Source of the DNA: Hydrogenophaga sp. NFH-34
GTDB taxonomy: Bacteria; Pseudomonadota; Gammaproteobacteria; Burkholderiales; Burkholderiaceae_C
Length of the DNA: 64,000 nucleotides
Direction of reading: 5' to 3'
Assembly: GCF_021401345.1 (NCBI RefSeq)
Contig: NZ_JACBGE010000006.1
Location: 62,001 to 126,000, forward strand
In this document: piece by piece, positions 1 through 8,289 of the stretch
Position numbering within the stretch: position 1 is the stretch's first letter
Layout of the letters: each line of letters opens with the position of its first letter
Translations under genes and position numbers: made by a program
The notes under the pieces: model-generated
What the model was told of the DNA's origin: nothing
What the model saw: the letters and a program-made list of their open reading frames with translations, nothing else
Database searches by the model: none

Positions 1-576
1 TTCAACCACGAATCACCACGCCGCGGCGAAACTTTTGTAACGCGCAAGATCACTCGCGGCCTGGCCAACATCGCCGAAGGTCTAGATAGTTGCCTATATA
101 TGGGAAACTTGGACGCTTTACGCGACTGGGGTCACGCCAAAGACTATGTGCGCATGCAGTGGATGATGCTTCAGCAAGAAAGAGCAGAAGATTACGTGAT
201 CGCAACCGGAACCCAATTCAGCGTCCGCCAATTTATCCAAATGGCTGCTCTAGAGCTTGGAATCACTTTGCGCTTTGAAGGCGAGGGCGTAAACGAAAGA
301 GCAATCGTAGCCAGCAAAGACGGAAACAAAGCTCCCGCAATAGAAATTGGCCAAGTGCTTGTGAAGGTAGACGAAAGATATTTCCGACCGACCGAGGTCG
401 AGACACTACTGGGCGATGCATCCAAAGCTCACCAAGCACTCAACTGGAAGCCCGAGATTTCCATCCAATGCCTCTGCAAAGAGATGATGGAGATCGACTT
501 AACGGAAGCACGACAACAAAAGATGCTTCAGTTGCACGACCACACAAAGATCTTGAATAGCACAATCAGAACCTAA
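1..576 (+). CDS. gmd: GDP-mannose 4,6-dehydratase, 3' part (5' end outside window)
   Basis: Frame 1 is open from the first base, so only the C-terminal 191 residues are present. The fragment reads [14 protein letters not shown], then a [16 protein letters not shown] stretch, which is the GMD signature for GDP-mannose binding in the extended SDR fold. The Rossmann glycine motif and the Tyr-x3-Lys pair must lie upstream. GMD converts GDP-D-mannose to GDP-4-keto-6-deoxy-mannose, the precursor of GDP-fucose, GDP-rhamnose or GDP-perosamine. It heads an AT-rich cassette of polysaccharide genes on the same strand, 32 bp before the next gene, so the polymer probably contains a 6-deoxyhexose. Family assignment is secure; the final sugar cannot be told from this window. 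Confidence 0.95.
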   Translation, partial: FNHESPRRGETFVTRKITRGLANIAEGLDSCLYMGNLDALRDWGHAKDYVRMQWMMLQQERAEDYVIATGTQFSVRQFIQMAALELGITLRFEGEGVNERAIVASKDGNKAPAIEIGQVLVKVDERYFRPTEVETLLGDASKAHQALNWKPEISIQCLCKEMMEIDLTEARQQKMLQLHDHTKILNSTIRT

Positions 577-608
577 AAATTTCAACCAGAAGCAATCCAC
601 CTTTCACG

Positions 609-1106
609 ATGACCAAAGATCAAGCGACAGAAAGAAGCCCGAACACCGAGCGCATCGTCATTACCTACGGCACATTCGACCTCTTCCACATAGGACACCT
701 CAATTTATTGAAAAGACTCCGCAACCTAGGAACTAAACTAATCGTAGGAGTTTCCACCGACGAATTCAACTCAAAAAAGGGAAAATCCACAATAATACCC
801 TTTGCAGACAGACTGGAGATCGTCAAAAACATTAAGTATGTCGATCTCGCCATCCCGGAAATAACATGGGAACAAAAAATCGAAGACATCAAAAAATATG
901 ATGCAAAGATATTTGGCATTGGAGACGACTGGGAAGGGAAATTCGACAACCTCAAAGCCTATTGCGAAGTCAAGTACCTAAAAAGGACTGACAACATCTC
1001 AAGCACCCTTATAAAAGGATCCTTTGAACCATTAAAAAAATCTCACATACTTGAACTAAAGGCAGCCCTAGACACAATCCAATCAATTATTGAGAAGCTT
1101 GAATGA
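609..1106 (+). CDS. TagD-like nucleotidyltransferase (glycerol-3-phosphate cytidylyltransferase family)
   Basis: The 165-residue protein carries the nucleotidyltransferase signature YGTFDLFHIGHLNLL near residues 19-33 (HxGH motif), GIGDDWEGKFD in the middle and RTDNISSTLIK near the C-terminus. The last corresponds to the RTxGISTT motif of TagD. The family joins CTP to a phosphorylated small alcohol such as glycerol-3-phosphate, making a CDP-alcohol and PPi in the cytosol. About 30 N-terminal residues precede the fold. Three bases separate its stop from the flippase gene. A CDP-alcohol phosphotransferase lies two genes downstream and could use the product. The actual alcohol (glycerol, ribitol, ethanolamine-like, other) is not determined. 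Confidence 0.85.
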   Translation: MTKDQATERSPNTERIVITYGTFDLFHIGHLNLLKRLRNLGTKLIVGVSTDEFNSKKGKSTIIPFADRLEIVKNIKYVDLAIPEITWEQKIEDIKKYDAKIFGIGDDWEGKFDNLKAYCEVKYLKRTDNISSTLIKGSFEPLKKSHILELKAALDTIQSIIEKLE

Positions 1107-1109
1107 AAA

Positions 1110-2339
1110 ATGCTAAAAAAACTGGCCAAAACATCGACTGCACTACTAGTCATTCAGATATCTAATGCGCTCATACCTCTAACGCTGTACCCATATTTCT
1201 CCCGCCAACTAGACAGCGCAGATTTCGCGGCCATAATTCTTGGACTAACCCTACTAGCTGTCGCCAACCTTATAACTGATTTCGGCTTCAATCTTTCTGC
1301 AACACTAGCCATATCCAGAACAAAAATCTTAGAGCAAAGAAGAAAGATTTATGGCGCAGTGATTTTGAGCAAGTTTTTGCTCGCAGTATTTTGTGGTCTA
1401 TTGGTAATACTTTACTCCAAGGTGTTTACCGAGAACAACCATGAAACACAGAAGTTCCTCGCCCTTTTAACACCAACCATTATCGCAGTGAGCATCCAGC
1501 CTACATGGATACTACACGGACTCAATCGATTAGCAGCCTACGCCGCATCGAATCTCTTATTCAGATTCACTCTGATTTTCGCAATCTTGTCAGGACATAC
1601 AATCTCTGACAATTTGACAAATTTCGCAATAAAATTATTTTTTGCGAACCTCATGATAGCAATATTCGGATGGTGGATTGCCGCATCTATAAGAGAGACG
1701 CCATCAAAATTTGACGCAGAAACAATAAAAACAACAATCAAAAACTCTCTGCCTTTCTTTTTTTCCCGAAGTGCCGTATCGGCGTATACATCTGGAACAA
1801 CATTATTTATTGGAAGCACGTTCCCCGGCGCCCAATTAGCCCTATATGCCACAGCCGAACAACTATATAAAATTGGACAACTACTCGTAGGCACATTATC
1901 ACAGGCTATATACGTAAACTCCGGCATGGATGGCACTCGATTTTTTATCAAAAAAATTTCAATAGCCACCGGAGTGATTGCAGTTATTGGGGTTTTTCTT
2001 TCCTATGTCTATGGAGGCCTAATTTTATCAGCCCTTTATGGACCAAACTTCTCCCAAGGCGACAAAGTTCTTCTGATTTTCTCCATCACCTTTCTGGTGA
2101 CTTCGATATCAACTCTTTATGGATACCCTTTCTTTGCGGCCATAGGAAGAATCGACATCGCAAACAAAAGTGTAATGATCGGCGGGCTAATTCAATTGAC
2201 CCTGCTTTTTGCAATTTGGCAAACAGGGGAACATCTAATAACAACCGTAGCAGCAACAATCACAGTTACTGAGCTTGCCGTACTAACCTATCGCTTATAC
2301 TTCGCCAATCAAACAAAAAATCAATGCTTAAGCAATTAA
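1110..2339 (+). CDS. wzx: Wzx-type polysaccharide flippase (MOP superfamily)
   Basis: The 409-residue protein is almost entirely hydrophobic, with about ten to twelve predicted membrane helices and short polar loops, as in RfbX/Wzx MATE-like flippases. The N-terminal pattern (short basic stretch, helix, NALIPLTLYPYFSRQL) is typical. It would flip undecaprenyl-diphosphate-linked repeat units across the inner membrane. Its 3' end overlaps the start of the next gene by 16 bp, which suggests translational coupling. Base composition is AT-rich, unlike the conserved export genes downstream, as is usual for serotype-specific Wzx genes. Substrate cannot be inferred. The symbol follows function and position rather than close identity. 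Confidence 0.85.
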   Translation: MLKKLAKTSTALLVIQISNALIPLTLYPYFSRQLDSADFAAIILGLTLLAVANLITDFGFNLSATLAISRTKILEQRRKIYGAVILSKFLLAVFCGLLVILYSKVFTENNHETQKFLALLTPTIIAVSIQPTWILHGLNRLAAYAASNLLFRFTLIFAILSGHTISDNLTNFAIKLFFANLMIAIFGWWIAASIRETPSKFDAETIKTTIKNSLPFFFSRSAVSAYTSGTTLFIGSTFPGAQLALYATAEQLYKIGQLLVGTLSQAIYVNSGMDGTRFFIKKISIATGVIAVIGVFLSYVYGGLILSALYGPNFSQGDKVLLIFSITFLVTSISTLYGYPFFAAIGRIDIANKSVMIGGLIQLTLLFAIWQTGEHLITTVAATITVTELAVLTYRLYFANQTKNQCLSN

Positions 2340-2995
2340 TTTCCGACCTAAGGCTATTGCGAATAGACGCACTATCCATAGTCATTTATTACCCCTTCAT
2401 CAGAATCGTTTACCAATTAAGCCTGATCTTTCCAAAGATCACACCCAATTTCGTTACTATTTTTGGACTCCTTCAATTCCTACTAATAAGCACACTATTT
2501 ATCTTTAGCAAAGATCCAAGATTTTTATCAATCGGCCTAATGATATTTGCCTTGGCTGATGTTTGCGATGGCTTCCTTGCAAGAAAAAGCGGACTAACAT
2601 CGAAAGTCGGGGCCATACTAGACATTGTTAGCGACCGTTTCATTTTTTTTCTTTTCTCTGCGCAATTAGGCTTTTACCATCTATCAGTCAAAGTCGACAT
2701 AAATTCCGCAGGGCTTTTGTTCGCATATTGCTTTTCGTTTATATTCCTCGACACAATACACCTAATCGCACAACAAGCCAAGCAACAACTGGGAATTTCA
2801 AACCAAATCAAAGATCGAAAAAACAAATGGTGGCTAAATCAAGAATTTCGCTTTACCAGCTATCTATTCATTAGCATTTGGATATTCGATGAAAAGAACC
2901 ACACATGGGCAGCCATCGCAATCTCAATGGTATTCATGGACTACCTATCCTACGGAATAAAATCAATCAACACTTTTAGGAAATCAAGGCAATGA
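2324..2995 (+). CDS. CDP-alcohol phosphatidyltransferase family membrane protein
   Basis: The 223-residue membrane protein contains the complete CDP-alcohol phosphotransferase motif DG-x2-AR-x8-G-x3-D-x3-D in DVCDGFLARKSG followed by VGAILDIVSD (about residues 84-109). All the metal-binding aspartates are present. These enzymes displace CMP from a CDP-alcohol and transfer the phospho-alcohol to another hydroxyl, in the membrane. Finding one between wzx and wzy is uncommon. Together with the TagD-like enzyme at 609 it makes a Kennedy-like pair: activate a phospho-alcohol with CTP, then transfer it. The acceptor may be a lipid or lipid-linked glycan; that is inference. It overlaps both neighbours (16 bp with wzx, 4 bp with wzy). 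Confidence 0.85.
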   Translation: MLKQLISDLRLLRIDALSIVIYYPFIRIVYQLSLIFPKITPNFVTIFGLLQFLLISTLFIFSKDPRFLSIGLMIFALADVCDGFLARKSGLTSKVGAILDIVSDRFIFFLFSAQLGFYHLSVKVDINSAGLLFAYCFSFIFLDTIHLIAQQAKQQLGISNQIKDRKNKWWLNQEFRFTSYLFISIWIFDEKNHTWAAIAISMVFMDYLSYGIKSINTFRKSRQ

Positions 2996-4191
2996 CCTTT
3001 TTTATCAAGGCCTTGCTATTTTGCACATTCTCGCTGCAGACCATCATATTTCTACCAATTGGATCAACATCTAACATAGGCATTGCAATCATCGGATGCC
3101 TCTTATTGTTATCGAAAATTGATACCAGAAGTTCAGTAAAAAAGACAAGCCTACTGCCTGTAGCACTTGGAGTAGCTGCATTATTAATACAACTTTATTA
3201 TGCCGCGATCGACCCCAAATCCACACTCTCTTACCTTCAATTTTCCTTCTTCGTTTTTGCAGCGACCGTAGTTTTTTTGTTTGGTATAAGAGCACCTACA
3301 AGCCGAACTATTGATTCAATTTCTTCGGCAGCGAAAGCATCATTCATATTAGTCTTCTTTGTAGCTTTCGCTCAATACGCAGAGCACTTAGCGACTGGCG
3401 GAACTACCATTTTCGATTTGGTCAGTCGACACCAAATAAACGATAATTTTTATATCCGAAATCAAATTGTTTCAGGCAATTTCAGATCCATTGGACCTTA
3501 TTATGAACCATCATATCTGGCAATGATGATCTTGTTCTTTTGGACCATCATATCAGTCGCACAAAAACAAAAATTGTTCTTTTATGATTTTCTATTGGTT
3601 TGTAGCGCAATAATTGCAAGCTCGTTCCTATTGGCCGCAGCAACTTTTCTTTTGCTCACTTACAAAGCCATAGCCGGCAAGAAAATAAAAATTAAAACCC
3701 TGCCAATCTACATTGCCGCAATCCCATTATTTCTTGGCATAGCCTACTTCATAGCGGACACAACAGGCTACCTGAATAGATTAACCGAATTTCAGAATGA
3801 AGGCTCTTCGGCTTACTTCCGGCTGATCGCCCCATTAAAAATCATTCAATACGTTCTCTTTGAAAGAATTTCACCCCTTCCAATTGGAACACTCGATAGC
3901 GTTCTCTTCCAGTTTGGACTGGTGGACGAAGCAGGCAAGACTTTCGACAACGGCTACTATATTGTTATTGCGAATTTCTCTTGGCTAGGCGTGCTTCTTC
4001 TAACCTACTTACTCTTCCAACTAGGGAATAAAATCAAGGAATCAATGCGCATTAGCAGCATCAGGGGATTGATACCGCTATACGCAGTCATTCTGCCATT
4101 ATTTAATGGATTAATATTTTCTCCTGAATTCTGCCTGATTGTATTGACGCTAATTATTCTGTGGAAACATTCTTATGATAGAAGAGCCTGA
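2992..4191 (+). CDS. wzy: Wzy-like O-antigen/exopolysaccharide polymerase
   Basis: This 399-residue protein has about ten hydrophobic helices. A large polar loop lies near residues 145-170 (VSRHQINDNFYIRNQIVSGNFRSIGPYYEPSYLA), and a second periplasmic stretch near 260-320 holds the NEGSSAYFRL segment. This topology and the loop pattern, which resembles RSxGxxxEPS in polymerases, are typical of O-antigen polymerases. Sequence conservation is always low in this family, so the call rests on topology and position next to Wzx. It overlaps the gene before (ATGA) and the gene after (17 bp). It would polymerise flipped repeat units on the periplasmic face. Composition is AT-rich. Confidence 0.8.
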   Translation: MTFFIKALLFCTFSLQTIIFLPIGSTSNIGIAIIGCLLLLSKIDTRSSVKKTSLLPVALGVAALLIQLYYAAIDPKSTLSYLQFSFFVFAATVVFLFGIRAPTSRTIDSISSAAKASFILVFFVAFAQYAEHLATGGTTIFDLVSRHQINDNFYIRNQIVSGNFRSIGPYYEPSYLAMMILFFWTIISVAQKQKLFFYDFLLVCSAIIASSFLLAAATFLLLTYKAIAGKKIKIKTLPIYIAAIPLFLGIAYFIADTTGYLNRLTEFQNEGSSAYFRLIAPLKIIQYVLFERISPLPIGTLDSVLFQFGLVDEAGKTFDNGYYIVIANFSWLGVLLLTYLLFQLGNKIKESMRISSIRGLIPLYAVILPLFNGLIFSPEFCLIVLTLIILWKHSYDRRA

Positions 4192-4941
4192 CATCTCCAT
4201 CATCAGCATAAGCCATAAAAACCTTCAGGGATTACGGGAAACTTTTTGCAGCTTAACGCCAATACTTAACAGAGATGACCTGAGGATCGAATGGTTTGTT
4301 GTAGATGCAGAATCAAACACGCAAACCCTTGAGTTTCTAAAAGAAACCTCCGCCACCCTAAAGAACTTCAATTTTATATTTGAAAAAGATCAAGGGATCT
4401 ATGATGCCATGAACAAGGGGGTCAGAGCCGCAAGAGGAAAGTACATTTGGTTCCTCAATGCAGGGGATTTGGCGACAAATAACATTGACGCAAATACATT
4501 CATCGAACCAATCAAAGACGCGCCCGATGCAATATTTTTTGACGTCTACTATGATTACGGAAAGAAGAAATACCTAAGAAAAGCAAAGCCTATAGAGTAT
4601 GCAAGATATGGAATGCCGGCAAATCATCAGGGGATAATTTATAACCGCAAATTTTTGAAAAAAACCCATATCCTTTAAAGTACGGAATATCAGAGGACTA
4701 CTGGCTTTCAGCAACCCTTCTTAGCCAAAAATCGAACTGCATCGTGGTCAACAAACCCATATCCTACTTTTCGGTGGGCGGCACCTCCACAAAAAACTAC
4801 AAGCAAGTCTGCAGTAGCATGGCAAGAATTCAGAAGGATGTAATTAAGAAAGGCTCGATCGCGATAGGCATAGATTATGCAAGAAGATATACGGTCATGA
4901 CTGCGAACTACATAATCAACCAAATACTGAACCGCCCTTGA
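4175..4941 (+). pseudogene. Family 2 glycosyltransferase broken by a -1 frameshift in an A7 tract
   Basis: The first 167 codons (4175-4678) start a WcaE-like GT2: ISIISISHKN, then EKDQGIYDAMNKGVRAARGK and WFLNAGD, the donor-binding DxD-equivalent. Reading ends at TAA 4676-4678. The missing C-terminus continues in the -1 frame from about 4660 to 4941 (PLKYGISEDYWLSATLL, then SYFSVGGTSTKNYKQV), restoring about 255 residues, a normal length. The switch point is a run of seven A at 4658-4664. It may be a true indel, a homopolymer sequencing error, phase variation, or be rescued by slippage on the A run. The family transfers a sugar to a lipid-linked acceptor in the cytoplasm. Spacing and overlap with wzy show it belongs to the same operon. 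Confidence 0.8.
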
Positions 4942-5007
4942 TACCGGTGTTGATATTGATGGTCACACGAAATCCAAGGAGAACAAAAACTCATTCAACT
5001 CTAATTT

Positions 5008-5035
5008 TTGAAAAATAATCTCAATTCCTTAATTT
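5008..5035 (+). promoter_or_regulatory. Possible sigma-70 promoter in the AT-rich gap before the WcaI-like gene
   Basis: The 130-bp gap 4942-5071 is AT-rich and holds no gene. TTGAAA at 5008 and TAATTT at 5030 are separated by 16 bp. In such AT-rich DNA chance matches are common, so this is weak. It would allow the conserved export genes to be expressed independently of the variable cassette. Confidence 0.3.
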
Positions 5036-5071
5036 GCCCTTTACCTTTGCAGCAAAATTGATTTGGAATAA

Positions 5072-6319
5072 ATGAAAATTTTAGTCTACGGGATCAACTT
5101 TGCACCCGAATTAAGTGGCACAGGGAAATACGTTGGAGAAATGGCCGCTTGGCTTTCTGCTAGCAAGCACGATGTGCGAGTCGTCACTGCATCGCCTTAT
5201 TACCCAGATTGGAAAGTAGCGCAGGGATACAAAGCAGGTTCTTATCAACAAGAAAGACGGCTCGGGCTCACGGTGTTTCGCTGCCCGTTGTGGGTGCCAG
5301 CCAAACCCACCGGACTCAAACGCTTGCTGCATCTCGCCACTTTTGCAGCCAGCAGCCTCCCGGTACTGCTGGCGCAATGGCGCTGGAAGCCTGATGTGGT
5401 CTGGGTGGTGGAGCCTCCTTTCATGTGCGCGCCGGCCGCGCTAGTGTTTGCGCGTCTGCGCGGCGCAGCTTCGTGGCTGCACGTGCAGGACTATGAGGTC
5501 GACGCCGCCTTTGACTTGGGCCTCATCAAGGGGGCCCTATTGCGCCGCTGGGTAGAAGCGGCAGAGCGCTGGTTGATGCACCGCTTCAGCCGCGTCTCCA
5601 CCATCTCTGGCCGCATGCTGGCGCGGGCCCAGGCCAAGGGTGTTGACCCTACTCTTCTGGTGAGCTTTCCCAACTGGGTGGACATCAGCGGCATCGCACC
5701 GCTGGCCGGCCCCAGCCCTTACCGCGAAGAACTGGGCCTGCCCACCGATGCGGTGGTGGTTCAGTATTCCGGCAACATGGGCAACAAGCAGGGGTTGGAA
5801 ATTCTGGCCGACGTGGCCCGGCGCCTCGCCGACGATCCGCAGGTGCATTTCGTGTTTGGTGGCAACGGCTCCGGCCGGGCCGATCTGGAGGCGCGCTGTG
5901 CCGGCTTGCCTCAGGTGCGGTTCCTGGATTTGCAGCCGCTGGAGCGGCTCAACGACTGGCTTGGCCTGGCCGACGTGCATTTGTTGCCGCAGCGCGCCGA
6001 TGCGGCTGACCTGGTGATGCCTTCCAAGCTGACCGGCATGCTTGCCAGCGGGCGGCCGGTGCTGGCCACGGCCCACCCGCAGACCGAACTGGGCCGGGTG
6101 GTCGCGCACGACGCGGAATGTGGCGTGGTGGTGCCACCAGAAGACCCGGCCGCCATGGCCGACGCCTTGCGCCAACTGGTGGCCGACCCGGCCCGCCGCG
6201 CTGCGCTGGGTGCCAACGGGCGCCGGTATGCAGAACGCGAACTGAACCGTGACGTGATACTGGCGCGCTTTGAAGCGCAGTTGAAGGCTTTGGTGGCAGA
6301 AGGCAAGCCGCAGCCGTGA
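5072..6319 (+). CDS. WcaI-like family 4 glycosyltransferase
   Basis: The 415-residue GT-B enzyme starts MKILVYGINFAPELSGTGKY, the WcaI-type N-terminus with the glycine loop for the acceptor side. It continues through SPYYPDW, a HVQDYEVDAAFDLG segment and the C-terminal donor site (GNMGNKQGLEIL; LPQRADAADLVMPSKLTGMLASGRPV). WcaI acts in colanic acid assembly; the sugar here is unknown. The first 65 or so codons are clearly AT-richer than the rest, and composition switches to GC-rich near 5270-5290. This looks like a recombination joint between the variable cassette and the conserved export genes. The stop overlaps the next start (GTGA). Confidence 0.88.
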   Translation: MKILVYGINFAPELSGTGKYVGEMAAWLSASKHDVRVVTASPYYPDWKVAQGYKAGSYQQERRLGLTVFRCPLWVPAKPTGLKRLLHLATFAASSLPVLLAQWRWKPDVVWVVEPPFMCAPAALVFARLRGAASWLHVQDYEVDAAFDLGLIKGALLRRWVEAAERWLMHRFSRVSTISGRMLARAQAKGVDPTLLVSFPNWVDISGIAPLAGPSPYREELGLPTDAVVVQYSGNMGNKQGLEILADVARRLADDPQVHFVFGGNGSGRADLEARCAGLPQVRFLDLQPLERLNDWLGLADVHLLPQRADAADLVMPSKLTGMLASGRPVLATAHPQTELGRVVAHDAECGVVVPPEDPAAMADALRQLVADPARRAALGANGRRYAERELNRDVILARFEAQLKALVAEGKPQP

Positions 6320-8271
6320 CGGTGCGGCCGGCCTGGGTGGCGCCTGCGGGGCGCCTGGCGTGGGTGCTGGTGGTATTGGCCGCAGCGTATGCCGTGGCCC
6401 TGTACCAGCCGGTACGCGCCTGGTACAGCAGTTGGGACAAGGTGGCCCATGGCGTCGTGTTTGCCGGTGTGTATGGCGGCCTGGCTTGGGCGCTGCGCTG
6501 GCGGCCCTGGGGCCTGGCGGTGCTGGCTGCGGCCATGGGGGCGGCGGTGGAAGTGCACCAGATGTTCATGCCCGGGTTCTCGCCCAGTTGGGCCGATTGG
6601 GCGGCGGATCTGGTGGGGATTGCGGTGGCGGCTGCGGTGTATGGGGTGGGGTTTGGGCGCGTGGATTCCCGCATTCGCGGGAATGACGGAGAGGGGCGCG
6701 GGAGCGACGGAGAGTGGGACGGGAACGACGGTCAGCGGGGCGGGGGTGACGCAAAGGCGCTCGGGAATTACGGAGAAGCGTGCGGGGATGATGGTGAGGG
6801 GTGTGGAAATGCTGGAGAAGTTGATGGGGATGGTGAAGATGGGGCGGCAGATGGAGTGCAAACGATGAATGAAGCGGTGATTTCGGCTGGGCGCATGGGC
6901 AGTGGCCGCGCGGACGGTTTGAGTGGCTTCGCTTGGGGTGCCGGTTTGGCACTGGTATTGGTGGCAACGCTGTTTCGGGCGGGCAACCGGTTTGTGCCTT
7001 TGATGGTGCTGGAGTGGCTGGCGCTGGGGGTGTTGGTGGCGCTGGTGGTGGGCTGGGCGGCTGGGCGGTCTGGGTTGGGGGCGGTGGATTCCCGCGTTCG
7101 CGGGAATGACGGGACGGCACGCGGGAATGGCGGACTGGTGGGCGGGCATGCGCGCTGGCATGGGGTGGCGCTGGGGGTTTTGTTGACCGCGCCTTTCTGG
7201 TGGGCAGGTCTGCAGTTGTTGCCGGTGTTCGGGCCCATCAGCCAGGTGCCGGCGAGCACCTGGCTGTCGATGTTGGCGGGTTTGCCGGTGGTGGCCTGTC
7301 TGGCCCTGCCCTTGGCCGCCAATGACCGGCAGTTGCGTGCGCTGCTGTGGGCCTGGCTGGGTGTGGGTGTGTTCCAGGCCGTGCTGGGCCTGCTGCAACT
7401 GGGCTTCCCGGGCCTGCTGTTCGATCCGGACTACAAAGCACCCGTGCTGGGCACGTTTGGCAACCGCAACGGCCTTGCCAACTTTCTCACGATGCTGCTG
7501 CCTTTGCTGTTGTTGAACCTGCTGGGTGCCGCGCCGGGCGGGCGCCGGCGGCGGGGGCAGCCGCGCCGCTGGGGTGCGCGCTGGGGCTGGGGCGCGGCCT
7601 TGTTGCTGGTGGTGGCCTGCCTGCTGGCCACGTTGTCGCGCATGGGCATTGCCACCGGGGCGCTGGTGGTGGTGCTGGCACTGCTGCTGTGGCGCACGGT
7701 GGGCGAAGCTGGGCAGGGGCCTCGCGTCTGGCTGCTGGCCTTGCCGGCACTGCTGGTGGGCCTGGCGCTGCTGGCCGGTGGCTGGGAATGGCTGGCCCGG
7801 TTTGACGCCGACCGCCTGGTGGCCGACGACGCCTTGCGCGCGCTCAACCGCGCCAGCACCTGGCAGGCGGCGCAGGCTTTCTGGCCCTGGGGTTCGGGCC
7901 TGGGCACCTTCAAGCTGGTGTTCCCGCCCTTCCAGGCGCCGGAGCTCGGCGGGTGGTTTGTGAACTTTGCTCACAACGATTACCTGGAGTTGCTCATGGA
8001 AGGCGGCGTGCTGGTGCTGCCCCTGCTGCTGGCCCTGGCGGTGCTGGTGGTGCAGCGCCTGGGCCGGCTGTGGGCAACCCGCCGCCAGGGCGCGGGCCCA
8101 GGCGGTTGGCGCTCTGCCGACGCTTTGGCCTTGGCTGCCGGGCTGGCGCTGCTGGCGCAGGCGCTGCACGCCTGGGTGGACTACCCGTGGCGCATTCCGG
8201 CCAACGCCATGCTGGGGGCCTTCATGCTGGGGGTGTTTCTGCGCCGGCCGGGCCGTTCGTCAACCGAGTAA
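6316..8271 (+). CDS. VanZ-like domain fused to O-antigen ligase-like (Wzy_C) protein
   Basis: The GTG start overlaps the previous stop. Residues about 15-115 are VanZ-like (SSWDKVAHGVVFAGVYGGLA; MGAAVEVHQMFMPG; SWADWAADLVG). Residues about 200-640 form a multi-helix membrane protein of the Wzy_C/O-antigen ligase type, with the conserved GNRNGLANF loop and the C-terminal HNDYLELLMEGG motif. Between them, residues 117-177 are a Gly/Asp-rich linker encoded by a palindrome plus eight 21-bp repeats. A second palindrome insertion lies at residues 258-276. The ligase half probably polymerises or attaches glycan at the periplasmic side of the inner membrane; the VanZ half has no established reaction. 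The linker is unlikely to fold and seems to be a tolerated insertion. Confidence 0.85.
   Translation: MTVRPAWVAPAGRLAWVLVVLAAAYAVALYQPVRAWYSSWDKVAHGVVFAGVYGGLAWALRWRPWGLAVLAAAMGAAVEVHQMFMPGFSPSWADWAADLVGIAVAAAVYGVGFGRVDSRIRGNDGEGRGSDGEWDGNDGQRGGGDAKALGNYGEACGDDGEGCGNAGEVDGDGEDGAADGVQTMNEAVISAGRMGSGRADGLSGFAWGAGLALVLVATLFRAGNRFVPLMVLEWLALGVLVALVVGWAAGRSGLGAVDSRVRGNDGTARGNGGLVGGHARWHGVALGVLLTAPFWWAGLQLLPVFGPISQVPASTWLSMLAGLPVVACLALPLAANDRQLRALLWAWLGVGVFQAVLGLLQLGFPGLLFDPDYKAPVLGTFGNRNGLANFLTMLLPLLLLNLLGAAPGGRRRRGQPRRWGARWGWGAALLLVVACLLATLSRMGIATGALVVVLALLLWRTVGEAGQGPRVWLLALPALLVGLALLAGGWEWLARFDADRLVADDALRALNRASTWQAAQAFWPWGSGLGTFKLVFPPFQAPELGGWFVNFAHNDYLELLMEGGVLVLPLLLALAVLVVQRLGRLWATRRQGAGPGGWRSADALALAAGLALLAQALHAWVDYPWRIPANAMLGAFMLGVFLRRPGRSSTE
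6664..6846 (+). repeat. dRS3-like palindrome followed by eight 21-bp tandem repeats inside a CDS
   Basis: The 20-bp palindrome ATTCCCGC-ATTC-GCGGGAAT occupies 6665-6684. Starting at 6679, eight consecutive 21-bp units begin GGGAATGAC, GGGAGCGAC, GGGAACGAC, GGGGGTGAC, GGGAATTAC, GGGGATGAT, GGAAATGCT and GGGGATGGT. They decay progressively from the first copy. All are in frame, giving a seven-residue repeat of the form GNDGxxx (residues 122-177 of the VanZ/ligase protein). Confidence 0.9.
7088..7143 (+). repeat. Second dRS3-like palindrome with two 21-bp units in the same CDS
   Basis: ATTCCCGC-GTTC-GCGGGAAT is at 7088-7107. Two 21-bp units follow, starting GGGAATGAC (7102) and GGGAATGGC (7123). 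They are translated in frame as RGNDGTARGNGG between two membrane helices of the ligase-like domain. Confidence 0.85.
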
Positions 8272-8289
8272 CGGTGGTCTTTTCAGGGC

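Noticed and set aside
5911-8169. Minus-strand frame with VIPANAGIH-like peptides
   Set aside because: These peptides are the antisense translation of the dRS3-like palindromes, a common false annotation in Burkholderiales.
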